In this document: piece by piece, positions 1-6,377 of the stretch | Layout of the letters: every line of letters begins with the position of its first letter | How positions within the stretch are numbered: the stretch's first letter is position 1 | Source of the DNA: Nitrospinota bacterium | Lineage (GTDB): Bacteria; Nitrospinota; Nitrospinia; Nitrospinales; VA-1 | DNA: 14,729 nucleotides | Direction: 5' to 3' | Assembly: GCA_002731985.1 (NCBI GenBank) | Contig: PCCT01000002.1 | Location: 1 to 14,729 of the forward strand | The notes under the pieces: generated by a model | The model's input: the letters and a program-made list of their open reading frames with translations, nothing else | Databases searched by the model: none | Told to the model about the DNA's origin: nothing | Made by a program: the position numbers and the translations under genes

Positions 1-225
1 TTCATTCCTTCTAATTTCCTGAAGAAACCCCAATCCATCCATGCTAGGCATGAGCCAATCGGAAACAATGAGGTCAATTTTTTCATTTTCCACAACCCCC
101 AAACCTTTTTCCCCGCCCTCAGCTTCAAAAGTTCGACTGATGCCCGATTGCCCTAAATACTGCTTCATGAGGCGCCGCATTATATCTGAATCATCGGCCA
201 CCAAAACTGAATACCCTATACTCAC
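1..225 (-). CDS. Response regulator, CheY-like receiver domain (3' end outside window)
   Basis: The 75 visible residues are the first half of a two-component receiver domain. They contain the paired acidic residues (LVADDSD, Asp11-Asp12) that bind magnesium, and the phosphoacceptor Asp56 in the motif SDWLMPSMDG, which closely resembles the CheY form DWNMPNMDG. The frame stays open to the window edge, so the C-terminus is unseen and an output domain cannot be excluded. The start is GTG at 225-223: an in-frame TGA lies six codons upstream, no other start codon lies between, and a GGAG-type ribosome site precedes it. The gene reads away from the exported-protein gene at 476, leaving a 250-bp divergent gap. 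The family is clear from the sequence. The partner kinase and the output are unknown. Confidence 0.85.
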   Translation of the reverse strand, partial: MSIGYSVLVADDSDIMRRLMKQYLGQSGISRTFEAEGGEKGLGVVENEKIDLIVSDWLMPSMDGLGFLQEIRRNE

Positions 226-332
226 AGCTCCATCTCCTGCTCAGAACTCTCAAAATATCGATTTTTCTCACAAATGCTCGCCTGCCGCGAATTTTATAAA
301 CTAAGTATATTTTCGATAGATAATGAAATCTA

Positions 333-359
333 TTGATAACACAATTAAAGAGAGATAAT
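333..359 (+). promoter_or_regulatory. Possible sigma-70 promoter upstream of the NAGPA-domain gene
   Basis: TTGATA (333-338) and GATAAT (354-359) resemble -35 and -10 boxes, but the 15-bp spacer is shorter than the usual 17. It lies in the divergent gap about 115 bp before the gene at 476. Weak call from sequence alone. Confidence 0.22.
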
Positions 360-475
360 CTTTAAAGCTCTACAGGGAGCTACGGTTAGACAAAAAAGAA
401 TTTATATTTGCCAATATGAAACACTTCACCCAAAATACGGTTTTTGAGACCGATAGATAAACCGGAGACTTTTCA

Positions 476-1330
476 ATGCTACGGTTAGCATTTATATTTC
501 TTTTAGCGGGAGTTTTTATTCACTCAGCCCTCTCCTCCATAAATGCCGAAAGCGACCCTCCAAAAGGGTGGTTGTCCCTGGAAGCGGGGCTGGACATCGG
601 CACCTTTGAGTCACCTCAAAAATCTATTATCGGTGACTCCACCATACATATCTTGCGAATTAATCCCGAGAACTTTAAGTTTCGTCTTCTTACAGCACGC
701 TCCAAGAAACAGGGAAAACGCTTGTCGGCTAAAAAATGGGCTGAAACAGAAAATATGGTCGCCACTATCAACGCGAGCATGTACCAGGCCGACAAGATGA
801 CCAGCGTTTCTTACATGCGCACTAAAGGTCAGGTGAATAATACATGGGTTTCAAAAGACCAAACACTTCTAGCTTTTGACCCGACTACTCCATCAGTGCC
901 TGCCATCCAGATCATTGACCGGGAATGCCAGGACTTTAAAAAAATACGCAAGCTTTATGAAACTCTAGTCCAAAGCATTCGCATGGTATCCTGTCATGGC
1001 GAAAATGTTTGGAAACAGCAATCGAAAAAATGGAGTACCGCCGCGATTGGTATTGACAGTCAGGGACGCGTATTATTCATACATGCCAGATCACCATACA
1101 CAACTCATGATCTAATCAGTACCCTGCTAAAACTTCCCATCGAACTCAAGCAGGCGATGTATGTAGAAGGCGGCCCCAAAGCGCAACTCTATATCAATAC
1201 GGGCCAACAGGAATTTGAATTTCTGGGAAGTTATTCAACGGGGTCTTTCGAACATGACGAAAACGACGTGGCCTGGCCCCTGCCAAATGTGCTGGGAATT
1301 CAACGAACCATTGTTAACAGTGAAAAATAG
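476..1330 (+). CDS. Exported phosphodiester glycosidase (NAGPA/DUF2233) domain protein
   Basis: This is a 284-residue protein with a hydrophobic N-terminal signal (residues about 3-22, likely cleaved near SINA), so it is probably periplasmic. The body matches the NAGPA/DUF2233 family: the segment ATINASMY (96-103) followed by a covering-strand region, then AAIGIDSQGRVLFIHA (189-204) and the loop AMYVEGGPKAQLYI (227-240). That loop corresponds to the family's LDGGGS-type active-site loop, though here it reads VEGG. Family members include the enzyme that uncovers mannose-6-phosphate in animals and bacterial exported proteins acting on phosphodiester-linked sugars. The substrate here is unknown. 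ATG at 476 has a GGAG about nine bases upstream. The ModE-like gene follows after 24 bp and may be cotranscribed. Family call is fairly firm; activity is inferred. Confidence 0.8.
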   Translation: MLRLAFIFLLAGVFIHSALSSINAESDPPKGWLSLEAGLDIGTFESPQKSIIGDSTIHILRINPENFKFRLLTARSKKQGKRLSAKKWAETENMVATINASMYQADKMTSVSYMRTKGQVNNTWVSKDQTLLAFDPTTPSVPAIQIIDRECQDFKKIRKLYETLVQSIRMVSCHGENVWKQQSKKWSTAAIGIDSQGRVLFIHARSPYTTHDLISTLLKLPIELKQAMYVEGGPKAQLYINTGQQEFEFLGSYSTGSFEHDENDVAWPLPNVLGIQRTIVNSEK

Positions 1331-1354
1331 ATTCTTTCCCTTTCGAGGTTCCCA

Positions 1355-1726
1355 TTGGCAACCAGAGAAAAAAACAAGCTGACCTGTAGGCCACGCATAC
1401 GGGTGGTTGCGGGAGATCAAATTGCCTTGGGGCCAGGAAAAGTTGACCTGCTGGAAGCGATTGACCGTTGGGGTTCTATTTCCAAAGCCGCTCGGGAGTC
1501 AGGCTTAAGTTATCGTCGAGCATGGACACTTGTTGACACCATGAACAAAAGTTTTAAATCTGCCTTGGTAGAAAGTTCTGCGGGAGGGAAAAAAGGAGGT
1601 GGCGCACACCTGACACCGCTGGGGGAAAAACTGGCGGCAACATATCGCGCAATGGAATCCAAAGCAGAAACAGCCATGAAGCCCGACTGGAAAACAATTC
1701 AACGCTCTCTCAAGCCATCTGAGTAG
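1355..1726 (+). CDS. Stand-alone ModE N-terminal-type winged-helix DNA-binding protein
   Basis: This is a 123-residue protein made almost entirely of the LysR-like winged-helix domain found at the N-terminus of the molybdate regulator ModE. Diagnostic segments are LLEAIDRWGSISKAARESG (residues about 33-51), the recognition helix LSYRRAWTLVDTMN, and the wing-region GGKKGGGAHLTPLGE. The C-terminal molybdate-binding MOP/TOBE domains of full ModE are absent, so ligand sensing, if any, must occur elsewhere. The start is TTG at 1355, preceded by GAGG at 1345-1348. The 24-bp gap to the NAGPA-domain gene suggests an operon. No molybdate transporter or molybdoenzyme gene is visible. Short ModE_N-only proteins are common in anaerobes and nitrogen-cycle bacteria. 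The target here is unknown. Confidence 0.85.
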   Translation: MATREKNKLTCRPRIRVVAGDQIALGPGKVDLLEAIDRWGSISKAARESGLSYRRAWTLVDTMNKSFKSALVESSAGGKKGGGAHLTPLGEKLAATYRAMESKAETAMKPDWKTIQRSLKPSE

Positions 1727-1731
1727 ATCAG

Positions 1732-2856
1732 TCAGGGCTCCGGTTTTTCCGCCGCAATTTCCAATCCCACGAATTTGAGTGACAGATTATCGCCCGGATT
1801 TTGACTGAACGCGTCTGTCTCATCGTGGTACTCCCTGCATTCAAAATGGGTGATACGAAACCCAGTCGACGCGACATCACTTTTCAAGTTATCCGCAAAA
1901 TCCCCTTCTATCTCGACCAATGTTTCTAGGTAACCCGCAGTCAACCTCCCCCCAAACTCAGGCCGCTTGGACTGCTCCAGAATTTCATGCTCCAGATCCG
2001 TATCCATAATCGCCAGCATTCCCTCTGGCTCCAAAGCAGATAAAGTCCATTTTAAAAACTGTATCCTGTCTGGCCTTTTTAAATGATGCAAAAACTTGGT
2101 AGCCATGATGAGTCCAAACTTCATTCCAGTCGGAGGATTTGCCGGAAACTCCGCCTCCACAAGAATCACATTTTTTTTACCAGTCAGTTTCAGATAATGA
2201 GACAAACAACACACGATGAAGGGTTCATTATCAGACAAAACCAATTTGGGAAAATTTTCAGGCCAATTGTGAATCATGCTGAAGCCCGCCAGCCCTGTCG
2301 CGGCGTCCAACACGGGTTGGTGCAAATTTAAAGGCCTGGGCTGGACAAGATCTTCCCATGGAAAGTTTTCCGTCTGATGCAGGTAATAACTATAGCTCTC
2401 ACTGAGCAAACGAATAATCTGTGAATCTTGTCTCAGTGTAGGATCTGCAATAATTGTTCTCGCCAGTTGGTAAAACAAGTGACCCATTTTTTTGTTGATT
2501 GCTTCGAGAGACCCGCAATTCTCATCCAAGTCCTTTTTTAAATTAATGTTGATATGGTCAAAACTTAAAAACACGGCAAGGCGCTCATGTTGGGCGTATA
2601 CCAGATCAGCCAGATCAATCATCACTTCTGGATACACCGACCTGAGCAGTGTGTTAAAGCATTCCTGACTTTCCTTACCCTCAGTAGAATCAGGAAACCC
2701 CAATCGCCCACTCAAATATTCAAACAAGGATTTTACGCGCTCCACCAATTCCGAAGAACTGGAGTTTTTGAGTCCGTTGAAAGCGCGTCCATGGTCAGTT
2801 AGTAATGGAAGGCGGGCGGGCCCGTCAACAAAAACTGGAGTTATACTTTCGTTCAT
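1732..2856 (-). CDS. Class I SAM-dependent methyltransferase with long N-terminal domain
   Basis: This is a 374-residue protein whose C-terminal half is a Rossmann-type methyltransferase. Motif I is VLDAATGLAGF (182-192), a degenerate form of the usual DxGxGxG. The strand-2 acidic region is LVLSDNEP (206-212), and the motif IV region is FGLIMATKFLHHL (about 248-260), followed by a motif V/VI-like stretch ending MLAIMDTD. The first 170 residues are mostly helical with no motif I recognise and could bind substrate or dimerise. It is the last gene of the minus-strand series, 20 bp after the ammonia-lyase gene, so cotranscription is likely. An in-frame stop five codons upstream fixes ATG 2856 as the earliest start; there is no clear ribosome site, so translational coupling is plausible. 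It does not look like EgtD. The methyl acceptor is unknown. Confidence 0.75.
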   Translation of the reverse strand: MNESITPVFVDGPARLPLLTDHGRAFNGLKNSSSSELVERVKSLFEYLSGRLGFPDSTEGKESQECFNTLLRSVYPEVMIDLADLVYAQHERLAVFLSFDHININLKKDLDENCGSLEAINKKMGHLFYQLARTIIADPTLRQDSQIIRLLSESYSYYLHQTENFPWEDLVQPRPLNLHQPVLDAATGLAGFSMIHNWPENFPKLVLSDNEPFIVCCLSHYLKLTGKKNVILVEAEFPANPPTGMKFGLIMATKFLHHLKRPDRIQFLKWTLSALEPEGMLAIMDTDLEHEILEQSKRPEFGGRLTAGYLETLVEIEGDFADNLKSDVASTGFRITHFECREYHDETDAFSQNPGDNLSLKFVGLEIAAEKPEP

Positions 2857-2876
2857 AGGAGAGAAGTATCAACAAG

Positions 2877-4403
2877 TCATAATAATTCGCCACAGGCACG
2901 TTCGACAGAATTTAAAATATCATCACCATCAATGAGTTTTGCGACAGCTTCTATATCAGGAGCAAGCTCCCTGTCCTGTTCCATGTGGGTCACATTCTTG
3001 CGCAATATTTTATAAGCGGCAAGAGTTCCTTTTCCCGGCTTCAGATTGGTGAACAAATCCATCGCCTGTGCTCCGCACAACAACTCTATCGCAATTACGT
3101 ATTGAAGATTTTCAAGAATCATATCCGTTTTGCGTGCGGCGATAGTTCCCATACTGACATGATCTTCCTTGTTCGCCGAGGTCGGGATTGAATCAACCGA
3201 AGCAGGATGCGAAAGAGCTTTATTCTCAGACACCAATGCGGCGGCTGTGTACTGGGCGATCATGAACCCGGAGTTCAGGCCCCCTTCCTGAATTAAAAAA
3301 GAAGGTAGCCCGCTTAAAGTCGGATTGATCATTCTTTCAATGCGGCGTTCTGAAATATTCGCCCACTCAGCAAGCGCGATAGCTAAATGATCCATCGCCA
3401 ACGCTACCGGTTGACCGTGGAAATTTCCGCCAGACAAAATCTGTCCATCAGGAAACACCAACGGATTTTCTGTCGCTGAATTTATTTCCGTCTCAATAGT
3501 TTGCCATGCAAAGCAAAGTGTATCACGACTCGCTCCATGAACTTGTGGTGAGCAACGCAGGGAATAGGCATCCTGAACATGATCGCAATCCTTGTGCGAT
3601 GAAATAATCTCACTGCCCTCTGTCAGGCGCCTCATATTAGCGGCTGAATCCACCTGTCCTTTGTGCGGACGAATACGGTGAATCCGTTTATGAAACTGCG
3701 TATTTGTACCTAGTAACACTTCAAGACTCATCGCACCCGCGATATCTGCCAGCTTGGACAAACGCTTTGCTTTATGCGCGACCCAAGCCCCTATCGCTGT
3801 CATTACCTGAGTCCCGTTGACTAAGCCCAGCCCCTCCCCTTCAGCAAGAGTGACCGGCTTGAGTTTTGCTTTTTTAAGAACCTGTTTTCCTGTGACCCAA
3901 CCGCCCTTTATCCGCGCCTTCCCCTGACCCGTAAGAACCAGCGCCAAATGTGACAGCGGCGCAAGGTCGCCGCTTGCCCCGACCGAACCCTTGGCAGGAA
4001 CATAAGGGATCACTCCGGCATTAAATAAGTCGCACAACGCTTGAAGAGTCGTCCAGCGGATTCCTGAATATCCTTTGGCTTTACTGTTGATCATTAACAG
4101 CAAAATGATCCGCACCAGTTCATCCGACAACGGCTCCCCAACACCAGCGGCGTGACTCATCAAAATACTTTGCTGTAACTGCCTGCACTTGGCCCGAGAA
4201 ATAACTACATTGCTCAAAGCTCCGAATCCAGTTGTCACACCATAGACAATTTTCTTGTCCCGCACAGCGTCCTCAATAACAACCCGGGACTGTTGAACCT
4301 TTTTCTTCACGGCAGAGGACACACCTATCTTCACCCTCCCGACCGCCACTTGGGCGATTTGATCCAGAGTCAGACTTTCTCCATCAACAATGATTTTTTT
4401 CAT
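2877..4403 (-). CDS. hutH: Histidine ammonia-lyase-type MIO enzyme
   Basis: This 508-residue protein has the length of bacterial HutH and is similar to it throughout. The Ala143-Ser144-Gly145 triad in GSVGASGDLAPLSHLAL forms the MIO electrophile. Other active-site features are Tyr54 (YGVTTGFG), His84 (SHAAGVG), Tyr280 and Arg283 (AYSLRC), GGNFHG (325-330) and Glu413 in SANKEDHVSMG. The SH pair and the KEDH glutamate fit histidine rather than tyrosine or phenylalanine lyases, so the expected reaction is L-histidine to urocanate plus ammonia in the cytoplasm. Small departures from canonical HutH are YGVTTG for YGVNTG and NFHG for NFHA. No hutU, hutI or hutG is nearby. Instead it sits 22 bp after a membrane-protein gene and 20 bp before a methyltransferase gene. 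This raises the possibility of a biosynthetic role, which remains inference. Confidence 0.88.
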   Translation of the reverse strand: MKKIIVDGESLTLDQIAQVAVGRVKIGVSSAVKKKVQQSRVVIEDAVRDKKIVYGVTTGFGALSNVVISRAKCRQLQQSILMSHAAGVGEPLSDELVRIILLLMINSKAKGYSGIRWTTLQALCDLFNAGVIPYVPAKGSVGASGDLAPLSHLALVLTGQGKARIKGGWVTGKQVLKKAKLKPVTLAEGEGLGLVNGTQVMTAIGAWVAHKAKRLSKLADIAGAMSLEVLLGTNTQFHKRIHRIRPHKGQVDSAANMRRLTEGSEIISSHKDCDHVQDAYSLRCSPQVHGASRDTLCFAWQTIETEINSATENPLVFPDGQILSGGNFHGQPVALAMDHLAIALAEWANISERRIERMINPTLSGLPSFLIQEGGLNSGFMIAQYTAAALVSENKALSHPASVDSIPTSANKEDHVSMGTIAARKTDMILENLQYVIAIELLCGAQAMDLFTNLKPGKGTLAAYKILRKNVTHMEQDRELAPDIEAVAKLIDGDDILNSVERACGELL

Positions 4404-4425
4404 TCCAGCCTAAAGGAAATAGTAG

Positions 4426-4809
4426 TTAAGGCCAATCCCAAGCCGCCCTACCCAACAGGTAACAAGTGACAACCACACACGGCAATAAAAAAGGAACCGC
4501 CGGAAATGCTTCTCCTCCTATCAATGAATATATTGACAAGACCGATCGCATGCCATAGATAACGGCTAACACTTGAACAAGCAATTTTTTTCCGCGAAGG
4601 ATGAAGGGGGTAAGAATCAAGGCAAAGGCAACAAAGGCCAGCAGGCCGGTATAGACCGTTTTTTTCATCGCCGGGTCTACAGGGGGCAACTTCCACAAAG
4701 CAATCAGGATGTACAAAACATTCAGAGCCAGAAAACCATATCCGGCCAACCGGTATTTTTTTAAATCCGGCCTGACCGGTTCTATTTCTCCGGAAAAATC
4801 TTCAGCCAT
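4426..4809 (-). CDS. Hypothetical four-helix membrane protein
   Basis: I do not recognise this family. From ATG 4809 the product is 127 residues: a charged, cytosolic-looking start (MAEDFSGEIEPVRPD) followed by four hydrophobic segments (roughly residues 22-39, 50-70, 76-97 and 103-123), ending in AAWDWP. An extended reading from TTG 4872 would add 21 residues; it has a GAGGAAGG ribosome-site-like sequence, but placed too close to the TTG, and it adds a hydrophobic then basic stretch unlike the rest. I prefer ATG 4809 but cannot settle it. The gene ends 22 bp before the ammonia-lyase gene, so it is probably part of the same transcript. A transport or scaffold role for that pathway is only a guess. 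Confidence 0.6.
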   Translation of the reverse strand: MAEDFSGEIEPVRPDLKKYRLAGYGFLALNVLYILIALWKLPPVDPAMKKTVYTGLLAFVAFALILTPFILRGKKLLVQVLAVIYGMRSVLSIYSLIGGEAFPAVPFLLPCVVVTCYLLGRAAWDWP

Positions 4810-4892
4810 ATAGAGGAAGGAAATTTTACGTTTAAAGTTTTTTAATATAAGTAGCCAAAACCACCCTGCCAACCTTCCTCAGGGTTTGTATC

Positions 4893-5316
4893 TCACAAAC
4901 TGGCCGGGCTTTTTAAAGTCTTGAAAAGAATGAACCCGGCACTGAGTACCTGATTTTCGGAAATGCTGGGGACGTCTCCTATATCTGACGCACCTTCGGC
5001 CCAAATATCTACTCCCTTGCTTTTCAACTTTGCCAACCCCCCGGAATGGTATTCCAGATTATGTCCACCATTTGTGGAGATGCTCCCTTGACCAGAAGGG
5101 AGAACTTCCATATCCGGTGTCACAGCGGCAACATCCTTTTTCAAACACAACATTCAAATCCCTCGCCAATGCCGTACCCAATGCAGGACCGCCTGCCAAC
5201 AGACCGCTGAAAGTCAATAAAACCAAATGGATCCAAAGAACTAGTCCTGATTTCTCCGCTCCAACCGAAATGAGCAAAACAATACCCGCACGATGGGCTA
5301 CTCTGCCTTGAAGCAC
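4893..5316 (-). pseudogene. Small exported/membrane ORF, apparently interrupted by a +1 frameshift
   Basis: Two overlapping minus-strand frames read well together. The first starts at GTG 5316, eight bases after AGGGGG, and encodes a strongly hydrophobic stretch (LVLWIHLVLLTFSGLLAG) ending in ALARDLNVVFE, which looks like a signal peptide or membrane anchor. The second frame carries on from DVAAVTPDMEVLPSGQG to the stop at 4893-4895. Removing one A from the A5 run at 5137-5141 would join them into about 140 residues. Alternatively, the second frame starts independently at ATG 5153, which has a GAGGGA six bases upstream but directly follows an in-frame TGA. I recognise no family. Causes could be true decay, a sequencing error or two separate ORFs. 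It leads the minus-strand series, and its stop lies 83 bp before ATG 4809 (20 bp before the alternative TTG). Confidence 0.4.
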
Positions 5317-5466
5317 CCATAACGCCCCCTAAAAAATTATTACTTATTGAATTTAAATATGTTACAACAAAACTGCCCCAATGCTCAACAAAAAACCGGC
5401 TCTACCCGCCTTTCTCCTTATTTTGAGGCAAAATGGAAAACTCTTTAAAAGACTGGGATTTCTCCC

Positions 5467-5496
5467 TTGACAAAGGAGCTGCACCGGTGAAATAAT
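5467..5496 (+). promoter_or_regulatory. Predicted sigma-70 promoter of the rpmH operon
   Basis: A consensus TTGACA (5467-5472) and AATAAT (5491-5496, five of six matches to TATAAT) are separated by 18 bp. The pair sits about 100 bp upstream of rpmH and faces it. It is the best-looking promoter in the window and would drive rpmH-rnpA and perhaps yidD-yidC. The leader it predicts is AT-rich and contains two copies of TTATCAAT. Confidence 0.5.
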
Positions 5497-5597
5497 CCTT
5501 GGATATCCTCAAATGTGAAGATCTGCAAAAGGCAACAACCTTCTGCTTATCAATAAGTTATAAAATAATTATCAATTTGTAAAGGTCAGGTATAGCC

Positions 5598-5732
5598 ATG
5601 AAAATGACGTTTCAACCAAAAAACACCAAAAGAAAGCGAACCCACGGATTCCGTAAACGAAGTTCCACGGTAGGAGGTCGCAGAATTCTGGCCAACCGCA
5701 GGCGTAAAGGACGCAAACGCTTGACCGTTTAA
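5598..5732 (+). CDS. rpmH: 50S ribosomal protein L34
   Basis: This 44-residue, very basic protein matches L34 end to end. It begins [20 protein letters not shown], where the family has [19 protein letters not shown], and ends [11 protein letters not shown], the canonical C-terminus. L34 binds 23S rRNA in the large ribosomal subunit. The start is ATG 5598 with a short AGG seven bases upstream; the second in-frame ATG (5604) is too far into the conserved N-terminus. The gene is followed after 4 bp by rnpA, the near-universal bacterial order, and transcription probably starts at the TTGACA promoter about 100 bp upstream. Identification is essentially certain from the sequence. Confidence 0.97.
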   Translation: MKMTFQPKNTKRKRTHGFRKRSSTVGGRRILANRRRKGRKRLTV

Positions 5733-5736
5733 CTTT

Positions 5737-6081
5737 ATGAGTGAATTCTCGTTTGGAAAAAGGGAACGCCTTGCCAAGCGACCTCAATTTGAGCATGTGA
5801 TGAACCGGGGTCGTAAGCGGAGAATAGAAACTTATTGCACTGTTTTTTTTCTACCGAACGGCCTCGACAGGAAACGACTGGGAATCATCGCATCAAAAAA
5901 AATTGGAAATGCCGTGGTCCGCAACCAGGCTAAAAGAAAAATCCGGGAAGTTTTTCGCCACATCAAAAAACACATCGAACCGGCTATGGATATCGTTATC
6001 ATATCCGGAAGGGATTTGGTTTCCCTGCCCGGTTCTGTTCTAGAGAAAAAGATTTTTCAATCCCTTCCAGTTAAAAGGTAA
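5737..6081 (+). CDS. rnpA: Ribonuclease P protein component
   Basis: This 114-residue basic protein is the RNase P protein subunit, which binds the catalytic RNA and helps mature tRNA 5' ends. It shows the N-terminal pattern SFGKRERLAKRPQFEHVMNRG, the central strand RLGIIASKKIGNAVVRNQAKR (residues about 47-67) and the family signature RNQAKRKIREVFR, which carries the conserved RNR-type basic patch. Length is normal. ATG 5737 lies 4 bp after rpmH with no separate ribosome site, so translation is probably coupled. A perfect 9-bp inverted repeat brackets the stop codon. The rpmH-rnpA-yidD-yidC context confirms the call. Confidence 0.95.
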   Translation: MSEFSFGKRERLAKRPQFEHVMNRGRKRRIETYCTVFFLPNGLDRKRLGIIASKKIGNAVVRNQAKRKIREVFRHIKKHIEPAMDIVIISGRDLVSLPGSVLEKKIFQSLPVKR

Positions 6082-6110
6082 TCCATCACAATAAAACTTT
6101 TCCTTTTAAC
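6070..6110 (+). repeat. Inverted repeat spanning the rnpA stop codon
   Basis: GTTAAAAGG (6070-6078) and CCTTTTAAC (6102-6110) are perfect 9-bp complements around a 23-base loop that contains the rnpA TAA. The stem is AT-rich with no following T-run, so it is not a good terminator. It could be a processing or mRNA-stability element between rnpA and yidD. Confidence 0.4.
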
Positions 6111-6134
6111 CGACTTGGCTACTCCCAGAATATT

Positions 6135-6362
6135 ATGTTGCTTCGAACTATGATTAACGGGTCCCTTATCAAATTTATCCGGCTCTACCAGAGATTGCTG
6201 TCTCCCTTTCTACCTGCAGGTTGCAGATTTTACCCATCCTGTTCTGAGTATTCGGCGCAAGCACTTGAACGGTATAACGTATTTAAAGCTCTGGGGCTGT
6301 CCCTGGTTCGATTACTTAAATGCCACCCCTATCATGGCGGCGGCTCTGATCCTGTAAAATAA
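6135..6362 (+). CDS. yidD: Membrane protein insertion efficiency factor YidD
   Basis: This 75-residue protein matches the small YidD family: IKFIRLYQRLLSPFLPAGCRFYPSCSEYSAQALERY contains the cysteine-rich CRFYPSCSEY core (residues about 31-40). It is followed by the conserved LVRLLKCHPYHGGGSDPVK C-terminus. YidD is membrane-associated through an amphipathic N-terminal helix and assists YidC-dependent insertion. The start is taken as ATG 6135; ATG 6150 (MINGSL) is also possible, and neither has a clear ribosome site. The gene sits between rnpA (53 bp) and yidC (15 bp), the typical arrangement. The identification is secure; only the exact start is uncertain. Confidence 0.95.
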   Translation: MLLRTMINGSLIKFIRLYQRLLSPFLPAGCRFYPSCSEYSAQALERYNVFKALGLSLVRLLKCHPYHGGGSDPVK

Positions 6363-6377
6363 CGCGGAGGTTTTCGA

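Noticed and set aside
41..304. 87-residue plus-strand open frame at the left edge
   Set aside because: The opposite strand encodes a receiver domain with all key aspartates over the same bases.
2877..4403. Tyrosine or phenylalanine ammonia-lyase/aminomutase identity for the MIO enzyme
   Set aside because: The Ser-His pair (SHAAGVG) and KEDH glutamate are those of histidine lyases. Biochemical confirmation is still lacking.
5137..5153. Programmed +1 ribosomal frameshift at the A5 tract
   Set aside because: The site GAA AAA GGA has no known +1 shift motif (no slow stop codon or strong internal ribosome site in phase). Mutation or read error is likelier, so I kept it only as a frameshift.
6305..6313. 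GGTTCGATT resembling a tRNA T-loop
   Set aside because: It falls inside yidD and no acceptor, D or anticodon stems can be built around it. No tRNA found in the window.
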